The notes beneath the pieces are model-generated. The model had not been told where the DNA came from. It worked only from the letters and a program-made list of their open reading frames with translations, and made no database searches. Shown piece after piece: positions 27,911 to 36,778 of a DNA stretch of 64,000 nt (the stretch's first letter is position 1; each line of letters begins with the position of its first letter). The translations under genes were made by a program, and so were the position numbers. Source of the stretch: Kocuria coralli (GTDB lineage: Bacteria; Actinomycetota; Actinomycetes; Actinomycetales; Micrococcaceae); assembly GCF_008831305.1 (NCBI RefSeq), contig NZ_ML708614.1, positions 143,920 to 207,919 on the forward strand. The letters are read 5' to 3'.

Positions 27911-28579
27911 TCAGCGCTGCCGCTCCCACTCCTCGCGCAGGATGCCGTAGATCATGCGGTCGTAGAGCTCGCCGCGGACCATCCGCGCCCGCCGGATCCG
28001 CGCCTCCTCCGTGAAACCGAGCTTCTCGGCCACCCGGCACATCCCCGCGTTGCCGCTCCAGGTCTCCAGGTCGAGACGGTGGGAGTCGGAGTGGTCGAAG
28101 AGGTAGCCCACCCACAGTTTCAGGGCCTCGGTGCCGTAGCCCCCGGACCAGTACCGCGGCGGGTAGATCGAGACCCCCAGCGAGCGCAGCGCCATGACGC
28201 GGCTGCCCTGCCCGTCGTCCTCCGAGGGCGGTTCCCAGTGATACCAGGAGACCTGGCCGATGAAGCTGTCGTCGGCCGCGTCGGCGATGACGGCGGTCTG
28301 GCGCGGCACGGGCCAGTCGCCGGATTGCACGTCGGCCCGCAGCTTGCCGAGCCAGTTCTGCGCCCCCTCCGCGGTGAAGTTCGGGTAGAAGGGCCCGTCC
28401 GTGCGCTGCCACTCGTGCTCCCCGCCGTGTTCGGGCGGCATGATCCACGACTCGTACAGCGGCAGGTCGCCGGGAGTCCAGTCCCGCAGCCTGACCCGGC
28501 TGCCCTCGATGGGCCAGCCGTGCCCGGCGTCGGTGCGCCGCACCTCGGCTGCATCGCCCTTCCCTGATGCGCTCACCAT
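27911..28579 (-). CDS. GNAT N-acetyltransferase, RimJ/RimL type
   Basis: A 222-residue protein of the Acetyltransf_3 group. It has VRLRDWTPGDLPLYESW at the start of the fold, a divergent acetyl-CoA loop (YWSGGYGTEALKLW), and NAGMCRVAEKLGFTEEARIR at the acceptor side. Related proteins acetylate protein N-termini or small amines; the substrate here is unknown. Its ATG overlaps the upstream LytR_C gene by 7 bp, so it is translated from the same mRNA. Confidence 0.82.
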   Translation of the reverse strand: MVSASGKGDAAEVRRTDAGHGWPIEGSRVRLRDWTPGDLPLYESWIMPPEHGGEHEWQRTDGPFYPNFTAEGAQNWLGKLRADVQSGDWPVPRQTAVIADAADDSFIGQVSWYHWEPPSEDDGQGSRVMALRSLGVSIYPPRYWSGGYGTEALKLWVGYLFDHSDSHRLDLETWSGNAGMCRVAEKLGFTEEARIRRARMVRGELYDRMIYGILREEWERQR

Positions 28580-29364
28580 GCCGCCCCACCCGCTCCCGGC
28601 ACGACCTCTTCGGGGGCCGGCGGGAGGTAATCCTCCGCCGGGGGTACGTAGTCCTGGACGGGCGGCTCGACCGGCGCCACCTCTGCGGGAGCCTGCTCGG
28701 CGGCCGCCGCCGGCGCGGGCGCCTCCTCCACGGTCACCGGCTCCGCCGTGGGGCCGCCTGCGATGTCCGTGCCCACGACGACGACGATCGGGTACGACAC
28801 GGCGTCCTCGGCCACCACCTGCTCGATCCCGAGCTCCTCGGCCAGCGCCTCGGCCTGCTCCCGCTCGTCCTCGTAGTACACGACGCTCTCGTTGACGCCG
28901 ACGCCCCAGTTGTCGATCGAGGCGACCGTCCAGCCCGCCTCGCCGAGCTGCCCGGCCGCCGTTCCCGCTGCGCCGTCGACCAGAGCCGCGTTGTAGACGC
29001 CGACCTGAACGGTCGCATCGGGCTCCACGGCCGCCTCGGTCTCCTCGGTGGCCTGCGGCGACGCGGAGGTCTGGCTGGCCGACGGGGTCGCGGTGGCCCC
29101 GGCCGGGCCGGCTTCGGCCGTGGCGTCGCCGCTCACGTAGGCCACCGCACCGATCGCCAGCGCGACCGCTCCCGCCAGCAGCACGGGCAGGATCTGCCTG
29201 GTGGCATGCGGCGCGGAGGCACCCGCGGCGCGGTGGGCACCCGCGCGCGTGCCGTCTTCGGGAACGTCGTCGAACCAGTCCCCGGCGGTCCAGGGCGGGG
29301 TGCCCCCGGACTCTGCGTCCGGGGTCTCGTCGGCGACGTCGTCGGGCTCATGGGACGGACTCAT
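28573..29364 (-). CDS. LytR C-terminal-domain membrane protein
   Basis: A 263-residue protein. An acidic cytoplasmic N-terminus precedes one TM segment (QILPVLLAGAVALAIGAVAY, about residues 58-78), a Thr/Ser/Ala linker, then a LytR_C domain (VQVGVYNAALVDGAAGTAAG, onward to YPIVVVVGTD), and a Pro/Glu/Ala tail. LytR_C domains occur at the end of cell-wall LCP ligases, but the LCP domain is absent here. I chose ATG 29362-29364 because GGAGG is 9 nt upstream; ATG 29373 abuts the Shine-Dalgarno. Probably a cell-envelope protein with its domain outside. Confidence 0.8.
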   Translation of the reverse strand: MSPSHEPDDVADETPDAESGGTPPWTAGDWFDDVPEDGTRAGAHRAAGASAPHATRQILPVLLAGAVALAIGAVAYVSGDATAEAGPAGATATPSASQTSASPQATEETEAAVEPDATVQVGVYNAALVDGAAGTAAGQLGEAGWTVASIDNWGVGVNESVVYYEDEREQAEALAEELGIEQVVAEDAVSYPIVVVVGTDIAGGPTAEPVTVEEAPAPAAAAEQAPAEVAPVEPPVQDYVPPAEDYLPPAPEEVVPGAGGAAW

Positions 29365-29428
29365 GAGCACCATCCTCCCACCGACTGCGGGTACAGCCGT
29401 AGTCCCGTGCCGTGACGGTGCCGCCTCG

Positions 29429-29728
29429 TTACCCGGAGACGACGTCCCGCTGCTCCCGGAGCCGGCGCATGAGGGCCGGGGCGGCCTCGCAGGCCGCCGG
29501 GGTGTCGATCAGGACGTTGAGCCGCTGGTAGTAGGCAGTGACGGGGATATCGAGTTCGCTGCGGATCGTGCGCTCCTTGGCACCCTGGTACTTGAAACGC
29601 CGGGACTCCATGTCGAGGATCGCCCGTTCCATGTCGTCCAGGCCGGGTGATGCCTCGGCGCCCGGGCGGTCCTCCGCCCCCTCCACGAGCTCCCCCTCCG
29701 CCTCGGGTTCGCCCCGCTGCTCGGTCAT
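29429..29728 (-). CDS. DUF3263 family protein
   Basis: A 99-residue protein. A Glu-rich N-terminal third precedes [20 protein letters not shown] and [19 protein letters not shown], the conserved core of DUF3263, a small helical actinobacterial family with an HTH-like appearance and no assigned role. It starts 5 bp after the SDR stop, so it is co-transcribed, and it lies in the common DUF3263-LytR_C neighbourhood. Confidence 0.85.
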   Translation of the reverse strand: MTEQRGEPEAEGELVEGAEDRPGAEASPGLDDMERAILDMESRRFKYQGAKERTIRSELDIPVTAYYQRLNVLIDTPAACEAAPALMRRLREQRDVVSG

Positions 29729-29733
29729 CTCGC

Positions 29734-30477
29734 TCAGCCCTTCTGCTCGGCCCGCGGGCGGACGGACACGGTGGTGAGCTGGACGTCGTCGGTGGCGTCC
29801 ACGACCGTACGGACGGCGCTCGCGACCGAGGAGGGCTGGATGTACTCCTCCGCCGCGTACTCCTTGCCCGCCGACTCGCGGATGCCCCGCAGCATCGCGG
29901 TGTCCGTGGGTCCTGGATGGACGGACGAGACCCGGATGCCGTCGGGTTCGACCTCTTGGCGCAGGGCGTCGCCGAAAGCACGCAACGCGAATTTGGAGGC
30001 GGCGTAGATCGCATTGCCGCCGCTGGCCGTGAAACCGGCCCCGGAGTTGATCAGCACCACCGTTCCCCGCACTGCCCGCAGGGCGGGCAATGCGGCCCGG
30101 GTGATCTCCGCGGGCACCATGACGTTGAGCTCCAGCTGCGCCCGCCAGGCCTGCGGGGTGGCCTCCGCGATGGGGAACCGATCGGCGATCGCCGCGGCGT
30201 GCACCAGGACGTCCAGGTCCTCCAGCCCTTCGACGAGGCGGGGCAGGGCGTCGAAATCCAGGAGGTCGGCCTCCACCGGCCGGACGTTCGAGCTGATCTC
30301 GGCCAGCTCCCGCAGCTTCCCCGTGTTCCGGCCCACCGCGATCACCCGGTGGTCCCGGGCCAGGTCCTCCACCACGGCACGTCCTATACCGCCCGTCGCG
30401 CCGGTCACCAGCGCGATCGGCAGTCCGGCGGAGGTCGTCTCGGTCGTCCAGGTGGTCTCGACGGCGTCGTAGCTCAT
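29734..30477 (-). CDS. Short-chain dehydrogenase/reductase
   Basis: A 247-residue classical SDR. It has the cofactor loop TGATGGIG (residues 25-32), LVHAAA in place of NNAG, catalytic Ser in VLINSGAG and the Tyr-Lys pair in YAASK. Arg and Asn near the first strand end (VGRNTGKL) suggest NADP(H). The substrate is unknown. Its ATG lies 6 nt after a TAGAGT hexamer on the minus strand, which suggests a leaderless message. It is divergent from ung and leads the SDR-DUF3263-LytR_C-GNAT operon. Confidence 0.88.
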   Translation of the reverse strand: MSYDAVETTWTTETTSAGLPIALVTGATGGIGRAVVEDLARDHRVIAVGRNTGKLRELAEISSNVRPVEADLLDFDALPRLVEGLEDLDVLVHAAAIADRFPIAEATPQAWRAQLELNVMVPAEITRAALPALRAVRGTVVLINSGAGFTASGGNAIYAASKFALRAFGDALRQEVEPDGIRVSSVHPGPTDTAMLRGIRESAGKEYAAEEYIQPSSVASAVRTVVDATDDVQLTTVSVRPRAEQKG

Positions 30478-30609
30478 GCTGCCACTCTAGGACGACGGCG
30501 CCGGGGTCCGGCAACATCGCCCGGGTCGCGGGCAGCAGCCGCCCCGTACCGCCTGCCACCGCCTGCCACCGGCCGGGGGCACCCGCACGGTCGCCGTAGA
30601 GTGGGCACC

Positions 30610-31287
30610 ATGACCAAGGGTGAGCTAGCAGACATCATGGCCCCTGACTGGGCGGAGGCCCTGCAGCCGGTGGAGGGCGTGATCCGCGAACTCGGCGATT
30701 TCCTGCGCGCCGAGCACGCCGCCGGGTACCGGACCTTCCCTCCGGGGCCGGAGATCTTCCGCGCGTTCCAGGAGCCGATGGCGGAGGTCAAGGTCCTGGT
30801 GGTGGGACAGGACCCCTATCCCACGCCGGGGCATGCGATGGGCCTGTCCTTCTCCGTGCGTCCCGACGTCCGCCCGCTCCCGCGTTCGCTGCAGAACATC
30901 TACCAGGAGCTTCAGGACGACCTGGGGATCCCGCCGGCCTCCCACGGCGACCTCAGCGCCTGGACCCGGCAGGGCGTCATGCTGCTCAACAGGTGCCTGA
31001 CGGTCCGCCAGGGCGCGCCCGCGTCGCATCACGGCAAGGGCTGGGAGACCGTGACGGAATGCGCCATCAAGGCGCTGGCCACCCGCGGTCGGCCGTTGGT
31101 CGGCCTCCTGTGGGGCCGGCCCGCCCGTTCCACCGCTCCGTGGCTGGGCGGGGCTCCCCGGGTCGAATCCGCGCACCCCTCTCCCCTGTCCGCCTCCAAG
31201 GGCTTCTTCGGGTCGAGGCCCTTCTCGCGGGTCAACGAGCTGCTGGAGGAGCAGGGTGTCGAACCGGTGGACTGGCGCGTAGGCTGA
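30610..31287 (+). CDS. ung: Uracil-DNA glycosylase, family 1
   Basis: A 225-residue base-excision repair enzyme that removes uracil from DNA. Motif [18 protein letters not shown] contains the catalytic Asp68; Pro replaces the His of the enterobacterial GQDPYH, which is usual in Actinobacteria. The DNA-intercalation motif is [13 protein letters not shown]. The long frame running from 29647 is antisense to its neighbours. ATG 30610 is preceded at 7 nt by TAGAGT, so it is probably leaderless. The last residues overlap nothing, and the siderophore-interacting gene starts 5 bp later. Confidence 0.95.
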   Translation: MTKGELADIMAPDWAEALQPVEGVIRELGDFLRAEHAAGYRTFPPGPEIFRAFQEPMAEVKVLVVGQDPYPTPGHAMGLSFSVRPDVRPLPRSLQNIYQELQDDLGIPPASHGDLSAWTRQGVMLLNRCLTVRQGAPASHHGKGWETVTECAIKALATRGRPLVGLLWGRPARSTAPWLGGAPRVESAHPSPLSASKGFFGSRPFSRVNELLEEQGVEPVDWRVG

Positions 31288-31292
31288 ATTAC

Positions 31293-32174
31293 GTGACACC
31301 TACAATGCCTAATTCCCCAGTCAGTCCGACCAACGACACCGCAGCCGGCAAGCCGGCGGCGGCCAGGCCCCGGAAGGCCCAGATCAACCTGACGGTCCGG
31401 CAACGGCTCGAGCTGTCGCCGACCATGGTGCGCGTGGTGGCGGGCATCGGTGAGCCGGAGTCCTTCGAGGACATCGCCGCCCCGGAGAAGTACGTCAAGC
31501 TCGTGTTCTTCGACCCCGCCCTCGGCCTCGGCGAGCATCCCGACTACTGGGAGCTCAAGGAGAGCCTGCCTCCCGAGCAGCAGCCCGTCACCCGGCACAT
31601 GACCCTGCGCAAGGTGGATCTCGATCGCGCGGAGGTGTGGATCGACGTCGCCACCCACGGGGACACCGGCTACGCGGGCCCCTGGGCGGCGAACGCCCAG
31701 CCGGGCGACACGATCGTCGCCGTGGGCCCCGGCGGGCGCTGGATCCCCCGCGACGACGCCGCGTGGAGCCTGTTCGTGGGCGACGACACCGCCATCCCGG
31801 CGATCGCCGCGAACCTGGAGACGCTGCCCGCCCACGCCGTCGGCGAGGTGATCCTCGAGGTCGAGGGCCCTGAGCACGAGCAGGAGGTTCCCGTGCCTCC
31901 CGGAATGACGCTCCGCTGGTGCCACCGCAGCACCCAGGACCCTGGCACCCGGGCGCTCGTCGAGGCCGTCAAGACGGCCGGGTGGCCGGGGTCGCCGGAA
32001 GGTCTCCAGGTCTTCGCCCACGGCGAGCGCGAGACGATCAAGATGCTGCGCCCCGTGCTGTTCGACCAGCACGAACTGAGCCGGGACCAGGTCTCGATCT
32101 CCGGGTACTGGGCGCAGGGCCGTACGGAAGAGGTCTTCCAGGCCGAGAAGCGCACCCCTATCGGGCAGATCTGA
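31293..32174 (+). CDS. Siderophore-interacting protein (flavin reductase type)
   Basis: A 293-residue FAD-dependent ferric-siderophore reductase-like protein. The N-terminal FAD_binding_9 domain includes VTRHMTLRKVDLDRAEVWID then GPWAANAQPGD. The C-terminal SIP domain has LFVGDDTAIPAIAANLE, VFAHGER and SISGYWAQGRTEE. The family releases iron from imported siderophores by reduction. GTG 31293 is preceded at 7 nt by TAGGCT; ATG 31305 is an alternative. IdeR, encoded at 12.9-13.7 kb, is a plausible regulator, but I see no clear iron box. Confidence 0.88.
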   Translation: MTPTMPNSPVSPTNDTAAGKPAAARPRKAQINLTVRQRLELSPTMVRVVAGIGEPESFEDIAAPEKYVKLVFFDPALGLGEHPDYWELKESLPPEQQPVTRHMTLRKVDLDRAEVWIDVATHGDTGYAGPWAANAQPGDTIVAVGPGGRWIPRDDAAWSLFVGDDTAIPAIAANLETLPAHAVGEVILEVEGPEHEQEVPVPPGMTLRWCHRSTQDPGTRALVEAVKTAGWPGSPEGLQVFAHGERETIKMLRPVLFDQHELSRDQVSISGYWAQGRTEEVFQAEKRTPIGQI

Positions 32175-32250
32175 ATCGGGCAGTCCCGGCCCTCCGGCAC
32201 CAGGCCGGGGGCTCGGGCACTGGTCCGGCCCGTGCGCCCGGCCTGTCGGC

Positions 32251-34191
32251 TCAGCGCCGCCGGTTGCGGCCAAGGCCCACCCGGTACTCCTGCTTCATGA
32301 GCGGGCGGGTGAGGTACTGCCCCAGGACCAGGCCGGCGGCCATGGTCAGGATGGTGGTCATCGCGGTCACCAGCGAGACCACCCCGTCTCCGGTCGTCTG
32401 ACCCTCGATCGTCACCGCGTACATGCCGCGGAAGATCGACAGGCCGGGCAGGAGGAAGGTCATGGCGGGAACGGCGATCACCAGGGACGGGATGCGCATG
32501 CGGCCCGCGTACAGGGCCGCCAGACAGCCTGCGGTCACAGCGCCGAACACCGCCTGGAGACGGACGTCGAGCCCCAGGTACCCGGCTGCGTGGTACAGCA
32601 CCAGGCCGCCGAAGGCCGAGACGCTCGCCGGGAACAGGAACTTGAGCGAGGCCTGCAGGGTGATGGCGATCAAGGCCGCTGCCAGGGTCATGCAGATCGT
32701 GTTGACCAGGAAACCCGGCGGATCGAACTGGACCTGGGCCGGGTCCAGCGCGGTGATCCCGACCGCCCGCGCCATCACGATGCCCGCGTAGATGCCCGCT
32801 ACGATGCCCGCGAAGGCCATCCCCGTCGAGACCAGGCGTCCGGCGGCGGTGACGGGGAACCCGCTGATGGCGTCGTGCATCGTGGACATGAAGCGCGTGG
32901 TCGGCATGAGCATGATCAGGCCCGCCGCGATCACGCGCGGAGGGGATATCTCGAAGTCGACCCAGTAGAACGCCATCGCCAGGATCGTGATCACGAAGCT
33001 GGAGACGACCATGACGAAGAACTCCGGGTAGCGGCGCTTGCCCATCCACATCCCGATCCTGGCCACCAGGAACCCGGACAGGGCGGAGATGCCCGCTCCG
33101 ACCGCCCCTCCCCCGATGCCCAGGGTGATCGTGAACGCCGCAGTCATCATGCACACGGTGACCACCCAGTTGGGGAAGGTCTTGGGCCGCGCGTTGATCG
33201 CCCGGAGCCGGGAGCTGGCCTCCCCCCGCGACATGTCCCCTTCGATGATCTCCGTGACCAGCTGGTGGGTGTCCGCGAGCCCGGCGTAGTTGTCGGTCCA
33301 GGACCGCACGACCCGCATCACGGTGTGGCTGGTCATGTTGTTGTCGCTGAAGATGTCCTCCCGCGTACGGGACGCGGTATCCGTGGTCTCCGGGACGTAG
33401 TTGATCATCACCGCCTGGTTGGTGATGTCCACCTCGATGTTCTCGACCCCGTAGGTGGCGCACACCGCGACGATCGCGTTCTCCACCTCAAGGGCGTCGG
33501 CGCCGTAGTGGAACATGGTCTCGGCCAGGCGGAGGGTGAAGTTCAGCGTCCGCCGGGCCTCCTTCTCCCCGGCGTCGGCGTGGCGCCGCAGGTGCGCGAA
33601 GGGGCTGGCCGCGAGCCGGTCCACCAGCGCCATGGGCGCGGTCATCCCGGTGTCGCGTTTCATCAGCGAGCGCAGCACCCGCTTGGACCGCGGCTGGGAG
33701 GTGGTGTTCGTCGACGCCGATGCGGGGTAGGCGGCCGGCAGGATCGTCGTGGACGAGCTCTGATCGCGCGGAGCCGACTTCATGGCCGACGTGTCGGGTC
33801 TGACCACCGAACTCGTGGTGGTGGCGGCCCGGCGCCGTCCGACCGCCGTCGCCGGCCTCGTCTGGGACGGGGACTTCCGGCGCAGGCGGTCGCGTTCGAT
33901 CTCCTCCGGGGTCAGGACCCTCATGGGATTGGCAGCCGCCGCGAGCACCTCGGTGCGGGTGCCGTCGTGGCGGGCACGGGCTCGTTCCGCCTGTGCCTCC
34001 GTGGGCACGGGCCGGGTGAGCAGCCCCCCGGTCAGACGGTCATCCAGCTGCAGATCGGCGTCCGGCCCGAAGGGCTGCAGGGAGGCGGGCTCGGGATCGG
34101 TCCACCCTGAGACCGGGTAGCGCCGGTCGCCGTCCAAGGACCGCGCGACCGCTTGCAACCCGCCGGACGCCTCCGTGGGCCCCCGGCTCAT
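32251..34191 (-). CDS. Threonine/serine exporter, ThrE family
   Basis: A 646-residue inner-membrane protein. The first 180 residues are polar, Arg/Ala/Thr-rich and look disordered. A ThrE N-terminal domain follows (LRLAETMFHYGADALEVENA, IEVDITNQAVMINYVPETTD), and then about ten hydrophobic helices including NWVVTVCMMTAAFTITLGIG and the C-terminal ThrE_2-type half. Corynebacterial ThrE exports threonine and serine. The N-terminal extension is longer than usual. GAGGT lies 6 nt before the ATG. A 22-codon ORF overlaps the start as ATGA. Confidence 0.85.
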   Translation of the reverse strand: MSRGPTEASGGLQAVARSLDGDRRYPVSGWTDPEPASLQPFGPDADLQLDDRLTGGLLTRPVPTEAQAERARARHDGTRTEVLAAAANPMRVLTPEEIERDRLRRKSPSQTRPATAVGRRRAATTTSSVVRPDTSAMKSAPRDQSSSTTILPAAYPASASTNTTSQPRSKRVLRSLMKRDTGMTAPMALVDRLAASPFAHLRRHADAGEKEARRTLNFTLRLAETMFHYGADALEVENAIVAVCATYGVENIEVDITNQAVMINYVPETTDTASRTREDIFSDNNMTSHTVMRVVRSWTDNYAGLADTHQLVTEIIEGDMSRGEASSRLRAINARPKTFPNWVVTVCMMTAAFTITLGIGGGAVGAGISALSGFLVARIGMWMGKRRYPEFFVMVVSSFVITILAMAFYWVDFEISPPRVIAAGLIMLMPTTRFMSTMHDAISGFPVTAAGRLVSTGMAFAGIVAGIYAGIVMARAVGITALDPAQVQFDPPGFLVNTICMTLAAALIAITLQASLKFLFPASVSAFGGLVLYHAAGYLGLDVRLQAVFGAVTAGCLAALYAGRMRIPSLVIAVPAMTFLLPGLSIFRGMYAVTIEGQTTGDGVVSLVTAMTTILTMAAGLVLGQYLTRPLMKQEYRVGLGRNRRR

Positions 34192-34256
34192 ACCCGCACC
34201 TCTACTACCAACACGTCTGTTCCTTCCGCAGGTCCGAGTTCACCATCGAAGCTCAT
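34188..34256 (-). CDS. Possible 22-residue leader peptide upstream of the ThrE gene
   Basis: The short frame MSFDGELGPAEGTDVLVVEV (then RV) ends in TGA that overlaps the exporter's ATG as ATGA. Its second half carries five Val codons, three of them GTA, which is rare in a genome this GC-rich, plus a TTG Leu. That fits a coupled leader peptide, but a chance ORF is equally possible and no strong Shine-Dalgarno is visible. Confidence 0.25.
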   Translation of the reverse strand: MSFDGELGPAEGTDVLVVEVRV

Positions 34257-34339
34257 GCGCCTGGGGAACGCCTCTGCCCGGCCTTGGCCGACGCAGTGCG
34301 GTTCCTGACCTTCCGGCGCCTGGACGGGCGAGCGCCCGC

Positions 34340-35422
34340 TCAGTAGAACGGCTCGTTGCGGGAACGCACCCAGAGCTGGCGCATGACCTTCTCGGCGGCG
34401 CGGTTCCAGATCGCGACCTTCGCCGAGCTGATCTCCTGGTCCCAGACACCCACGTAGTCGATCGCGCTCCTGGTGAAGGAGGTCTTGAACATCCCCATCC
34501 CGTGGAAGGGATGCTCCTTGTCCTTGAGCTGATCCGCCGGAGGGGTGCCGCACAGGTCGTAGTCGGTGATCCCGTAGTCGTTCTTGAGGTCGTTGATCGC
34601 CGTCCACTGCACCAGGTGGGCGTCGCCCGGCTGCTTGCGCCGGGGCTTGGAGCCGCCGTCCTTGTACGTGCCGTGCTTGCCGTAGTTCACCACGAAGGCG
34701 CCGACGGAGGCCTCGCCGTCCTCGTAGGCGAAGTACAGCCGTCCCTGCCCCGCCTGGGCGAAGTTGGACCAGAACCGGCGGTAGTATTCGTAAGGACGCA
34801 GGGTGATGTTGGCCTGGCCCTGGCGCACGGTGTGCATGAGGGAGTACATGGTCTTCATGCCCTCCTCGTCGACCGGCACTCGTTCCACGCGGGCCTCGTC
34901 GCGGATGGCGCGGCGCAGCTTGTTCCGCCCGTTGCTCTGCATCCCCTTGAGGATGGCCTCGGAATCGCGATCGGTGTCCAGCAGCGCGGTGTGGTCGTTC
35001 GGCTGGATGATGGAGGACTGGACCAGCCCCGCCGCCTCGAACGTCTGCCGGGCCTCCTCGGAGGCTTCGAAGACGGGCTCGTACTTGACCAGGAAGACGT
35101 TCCTGGCGTTGTCCCGGACGAAGGACTCCATGGCCCGGGCGAAACCCACCATGTCGTTGACCGTCTCCACGGACGGCCCCTTCACCACGTACCAGACCCG
35201 GCCCAGGGCCGGCACCGACTTCTCCAGGACCAGGCTGTAGACGGCCTGAGAACCGTCCGCGGGCTCATGCACCAGGTGGACCGGCCGCCAGCCGTGGTGC
35301 TTCTTGACATCGGCGAAGGACGCCGACTGCAGCATGTCCCCACCGCGCGGGTTCGCGATGACGTGTGTATCCCAGTCTGCGACTTCCTGCGTCGTCGCAA
35401 AGCGCGCTGTGAACTCTCGCAA
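34340..35422 (-). CDS. FemABX-family peptidoglycan bridge aminoacyltransferase (downstream copy)
   Basis: A 360-residue protein. Two GNAT-like halves characterise the Fem ligases, which transfer amino acids from aminoacyl-tRNA to the peptidoglycan stem Lys or to a growing interpeptide bridge. Features are IANPRGGDMLQSASFADVKK, the second-half LRPYEYYRRFWSNF and AYEDGEASVGAFVVNYGKHG, and the C-terminal DYDLCGTPPADQLKD. I chose TTG 35420-35422 with GAGAGA 5-9 nt upstream; the in-frame GTG at 35476 lacks a Shine-Dalgarno. It lies 69 bp after a second Fem gene, so the two probably build successive bridge positions. Confidence 0.85.
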   Translation of the reverse strand: MREFTARFATTQEVADWDTHVIANPRGGDMLQSASFADVKKHHGWRPVHLVHEPADGSQAVYSLVLEKSVPALGRVWYVVKGPSVETVNDMVGFARAMESFVRDNARNVFLVKYEPVFEASEEARQTFEAAGLVQSSIIQPNDHTALLDTDRDSEAILKGMQSNGRNKLRRAIRDEARVERVPVDEEGMKTMYSLMHTVRQGQANITLRPYEYYRRFWSNFAQAGQGRLYFAYEDGEASVGAFVVNYGKHGTYKDGGSKPRRKQPGDAHLVQWTAINDLKNDYGITDYDLCGTPPADQLKDKEHPFHGMGMFKTSFTRSAIDYVGVWDQEISSAKVAIWNRAAEKVMRQLWVRSRNEPFY

Positions 35423-35491
35423 AGTCTTCTCTCTCGGATTCTCGGAAAGGTTGGATCGGATGGGCCGGGCCCGCACCGGAGTGCGGTGATC

Positions 35492-36688
35492 TCAGTACCA
35501 GTTCTCGCCGTGGCGCTTGAGGTGCACGCGCAAGAGCGCGCCTTCGCCGCCCGCGGTCCAGGCCTTGTATTTCAGCCTGTTCAGCGGGAGGTCCCAGCAG
35601 CCCACGAAGTCCGTGACGTGGTCGTTGAAACCGGTCTTGAACTGCCCCACACCGTACAACGGGTGGTCGGTGTCCTTCAGCCGGTCCGAAGGAGGCGAGG
35701 AGCACAGGTCGTACTCGGTGGCGCCGTGCTCCTTGAGCCAGCGGATGGATTCCACGACCGACAGGGCCGGTACCCCGCGGACGGGCTGCTTGCGCAGGGA
35801 CGCGGCGTCCTTGCGGGAGCCCTTATGCCCCAGCAGCATCACGAAGTCGCAGCACACCACCTTCCACGAGGAACCGTCGTCGCCGGGGGCGGGGGTAGTT
35901 CCAGAGGGGGCCTCAGCGCCGGCCTCGGGGGCGTAGCCGAAGACGAAGCATCCCTGCCCGGCCTCGGCATGGCGCTTCCACATGGATTTGTAGTACTCGC
36001 GGTTGCGCAGGCTGAACCGCCCTTCGGCGGTCTGGGCGAAGAGGTCGAGGAAGATCTCGCAGTTCTCCTCGTCGACCGGGACCACCTTGGCCACGGCCCC
36101 GCCCTTCCGCGCCCTGCGGATGTTGTAGCGGGTCCCCCGGCTGAAGCCCGCCTCGATCGTGTCGAGGTCCTCGGTGATGTCCAGGATCACGGTGGAGCCG
36201 TTGGGCTGCACGTTCCAGGTCTCCTCGAGCCCCGCGTGGGTCAGCGCAGCGCGGTTGGCCACGGTGTCCTCGATCTCCGGCTCGACCTTGAGCAGGAACG
36301 CCCCGTGACGGGAGGCCAGCTCACCGATCGCATGGGCCACGTCGACCGTGTCGGCCACCGATGTGGTGCCAGGCCCCTTGGGCGCATACCAGACGGCACC
36401 GACCCCGGGGACGGTCCTGCTCAGCACGGTCACGGCGACCTCGCCCCGTGGGGTGTCGACGACGACGAACAACGGGTCCCACCCGAATGCGCCCTTGTGC
36501 TCGGCGAACGCCGGCCCCTGGAACACGTTCCCGCCGTCGGGGTTGCCGATCAGGCGATCCGTCCACTCCCCGGCCGAGGCCTCGACCACGCGCGCCGTGG
36601 CCGTCATGGGGCCGGAGCGCCCCGGGGTGTTCCGGCCCAGGGGGTGACGGCTGCCCGGCAGGACGCGCGGGATTCTGGGCAGTGGCAT
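35492..36688 (-). CDS. FemABX-family peptidoglycan bridge aminoacyltransferase (upstream copy)
   Basis: A 398-residue paralogue of the downstream protein. It shares IGNPDGGNVFQGPAFAEHK, VWYAPKGPG, LRNREYYKSMWKRHAEAGQG and TEYDLCSSPPSDRLKD. It has about 30 extra N-terminal residues and an Ala/Pro/Gly insert (near residue 280) within the second half. The start ATG 36686-36688 has AGGTGAG 7 nt upstream; ATG 36607 would remove the extension. Two non-identical Fem ligases in tandem predict an interpeptide bridge of at least two residues or two different residues. Confidence 0.86.
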   Translation of the reverse strand: MPLPRIPRVLPGSRHPLGRNTPGRSGPMTATARVVEASAGEWTDRLIGNPDGGNVFQGPAFAEHKGAFGWDPLFVVVDTPRGEVAVTVLSRTVPGVGAVWYAPKGPGTTSVADTVDVAHAIGELASRHGAFLLKVEPEIEDTVANRAALTHAGLEETWNVQPNGSTVILDITEDLDTIEAGFSRGTRYNIRRARKGGAVAKVVPVDEENCEIFLDLFAQTAEGRFSLRNREYYKSMWKRHAEAGQGCFVFGYAPEAGAEAPSGTTPAPGDDGSSWKVVCCDFVMLLGHKGSRKDAASLRKQPVRGVPALSVVESIRWLKEHGATEYDLCSSPPSDRLKDTDHPLYGVGQFKTGFNDHVTDFVGCWDLPLNRLKYKAWTAGGEGALLRVHLKRHGENWY

Positions 36689-36778
36689 CGAAGATCTCAC
36701 CTCGTGGATAGACAGCTTCTCTGTGCGTAACCGTACCGGGTCGCATGCTTCCCCGGCGGTCGCGGAACGCCGCTCTGA

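Noticed and set aside
31280..31300. IdeR iron box before the siderophore-interacting gene
   Set aside because: TAGGCTGAATTA shares only half of the usual 19-bp inverted repeat, and the bases are already explained by a -10 hexamer.
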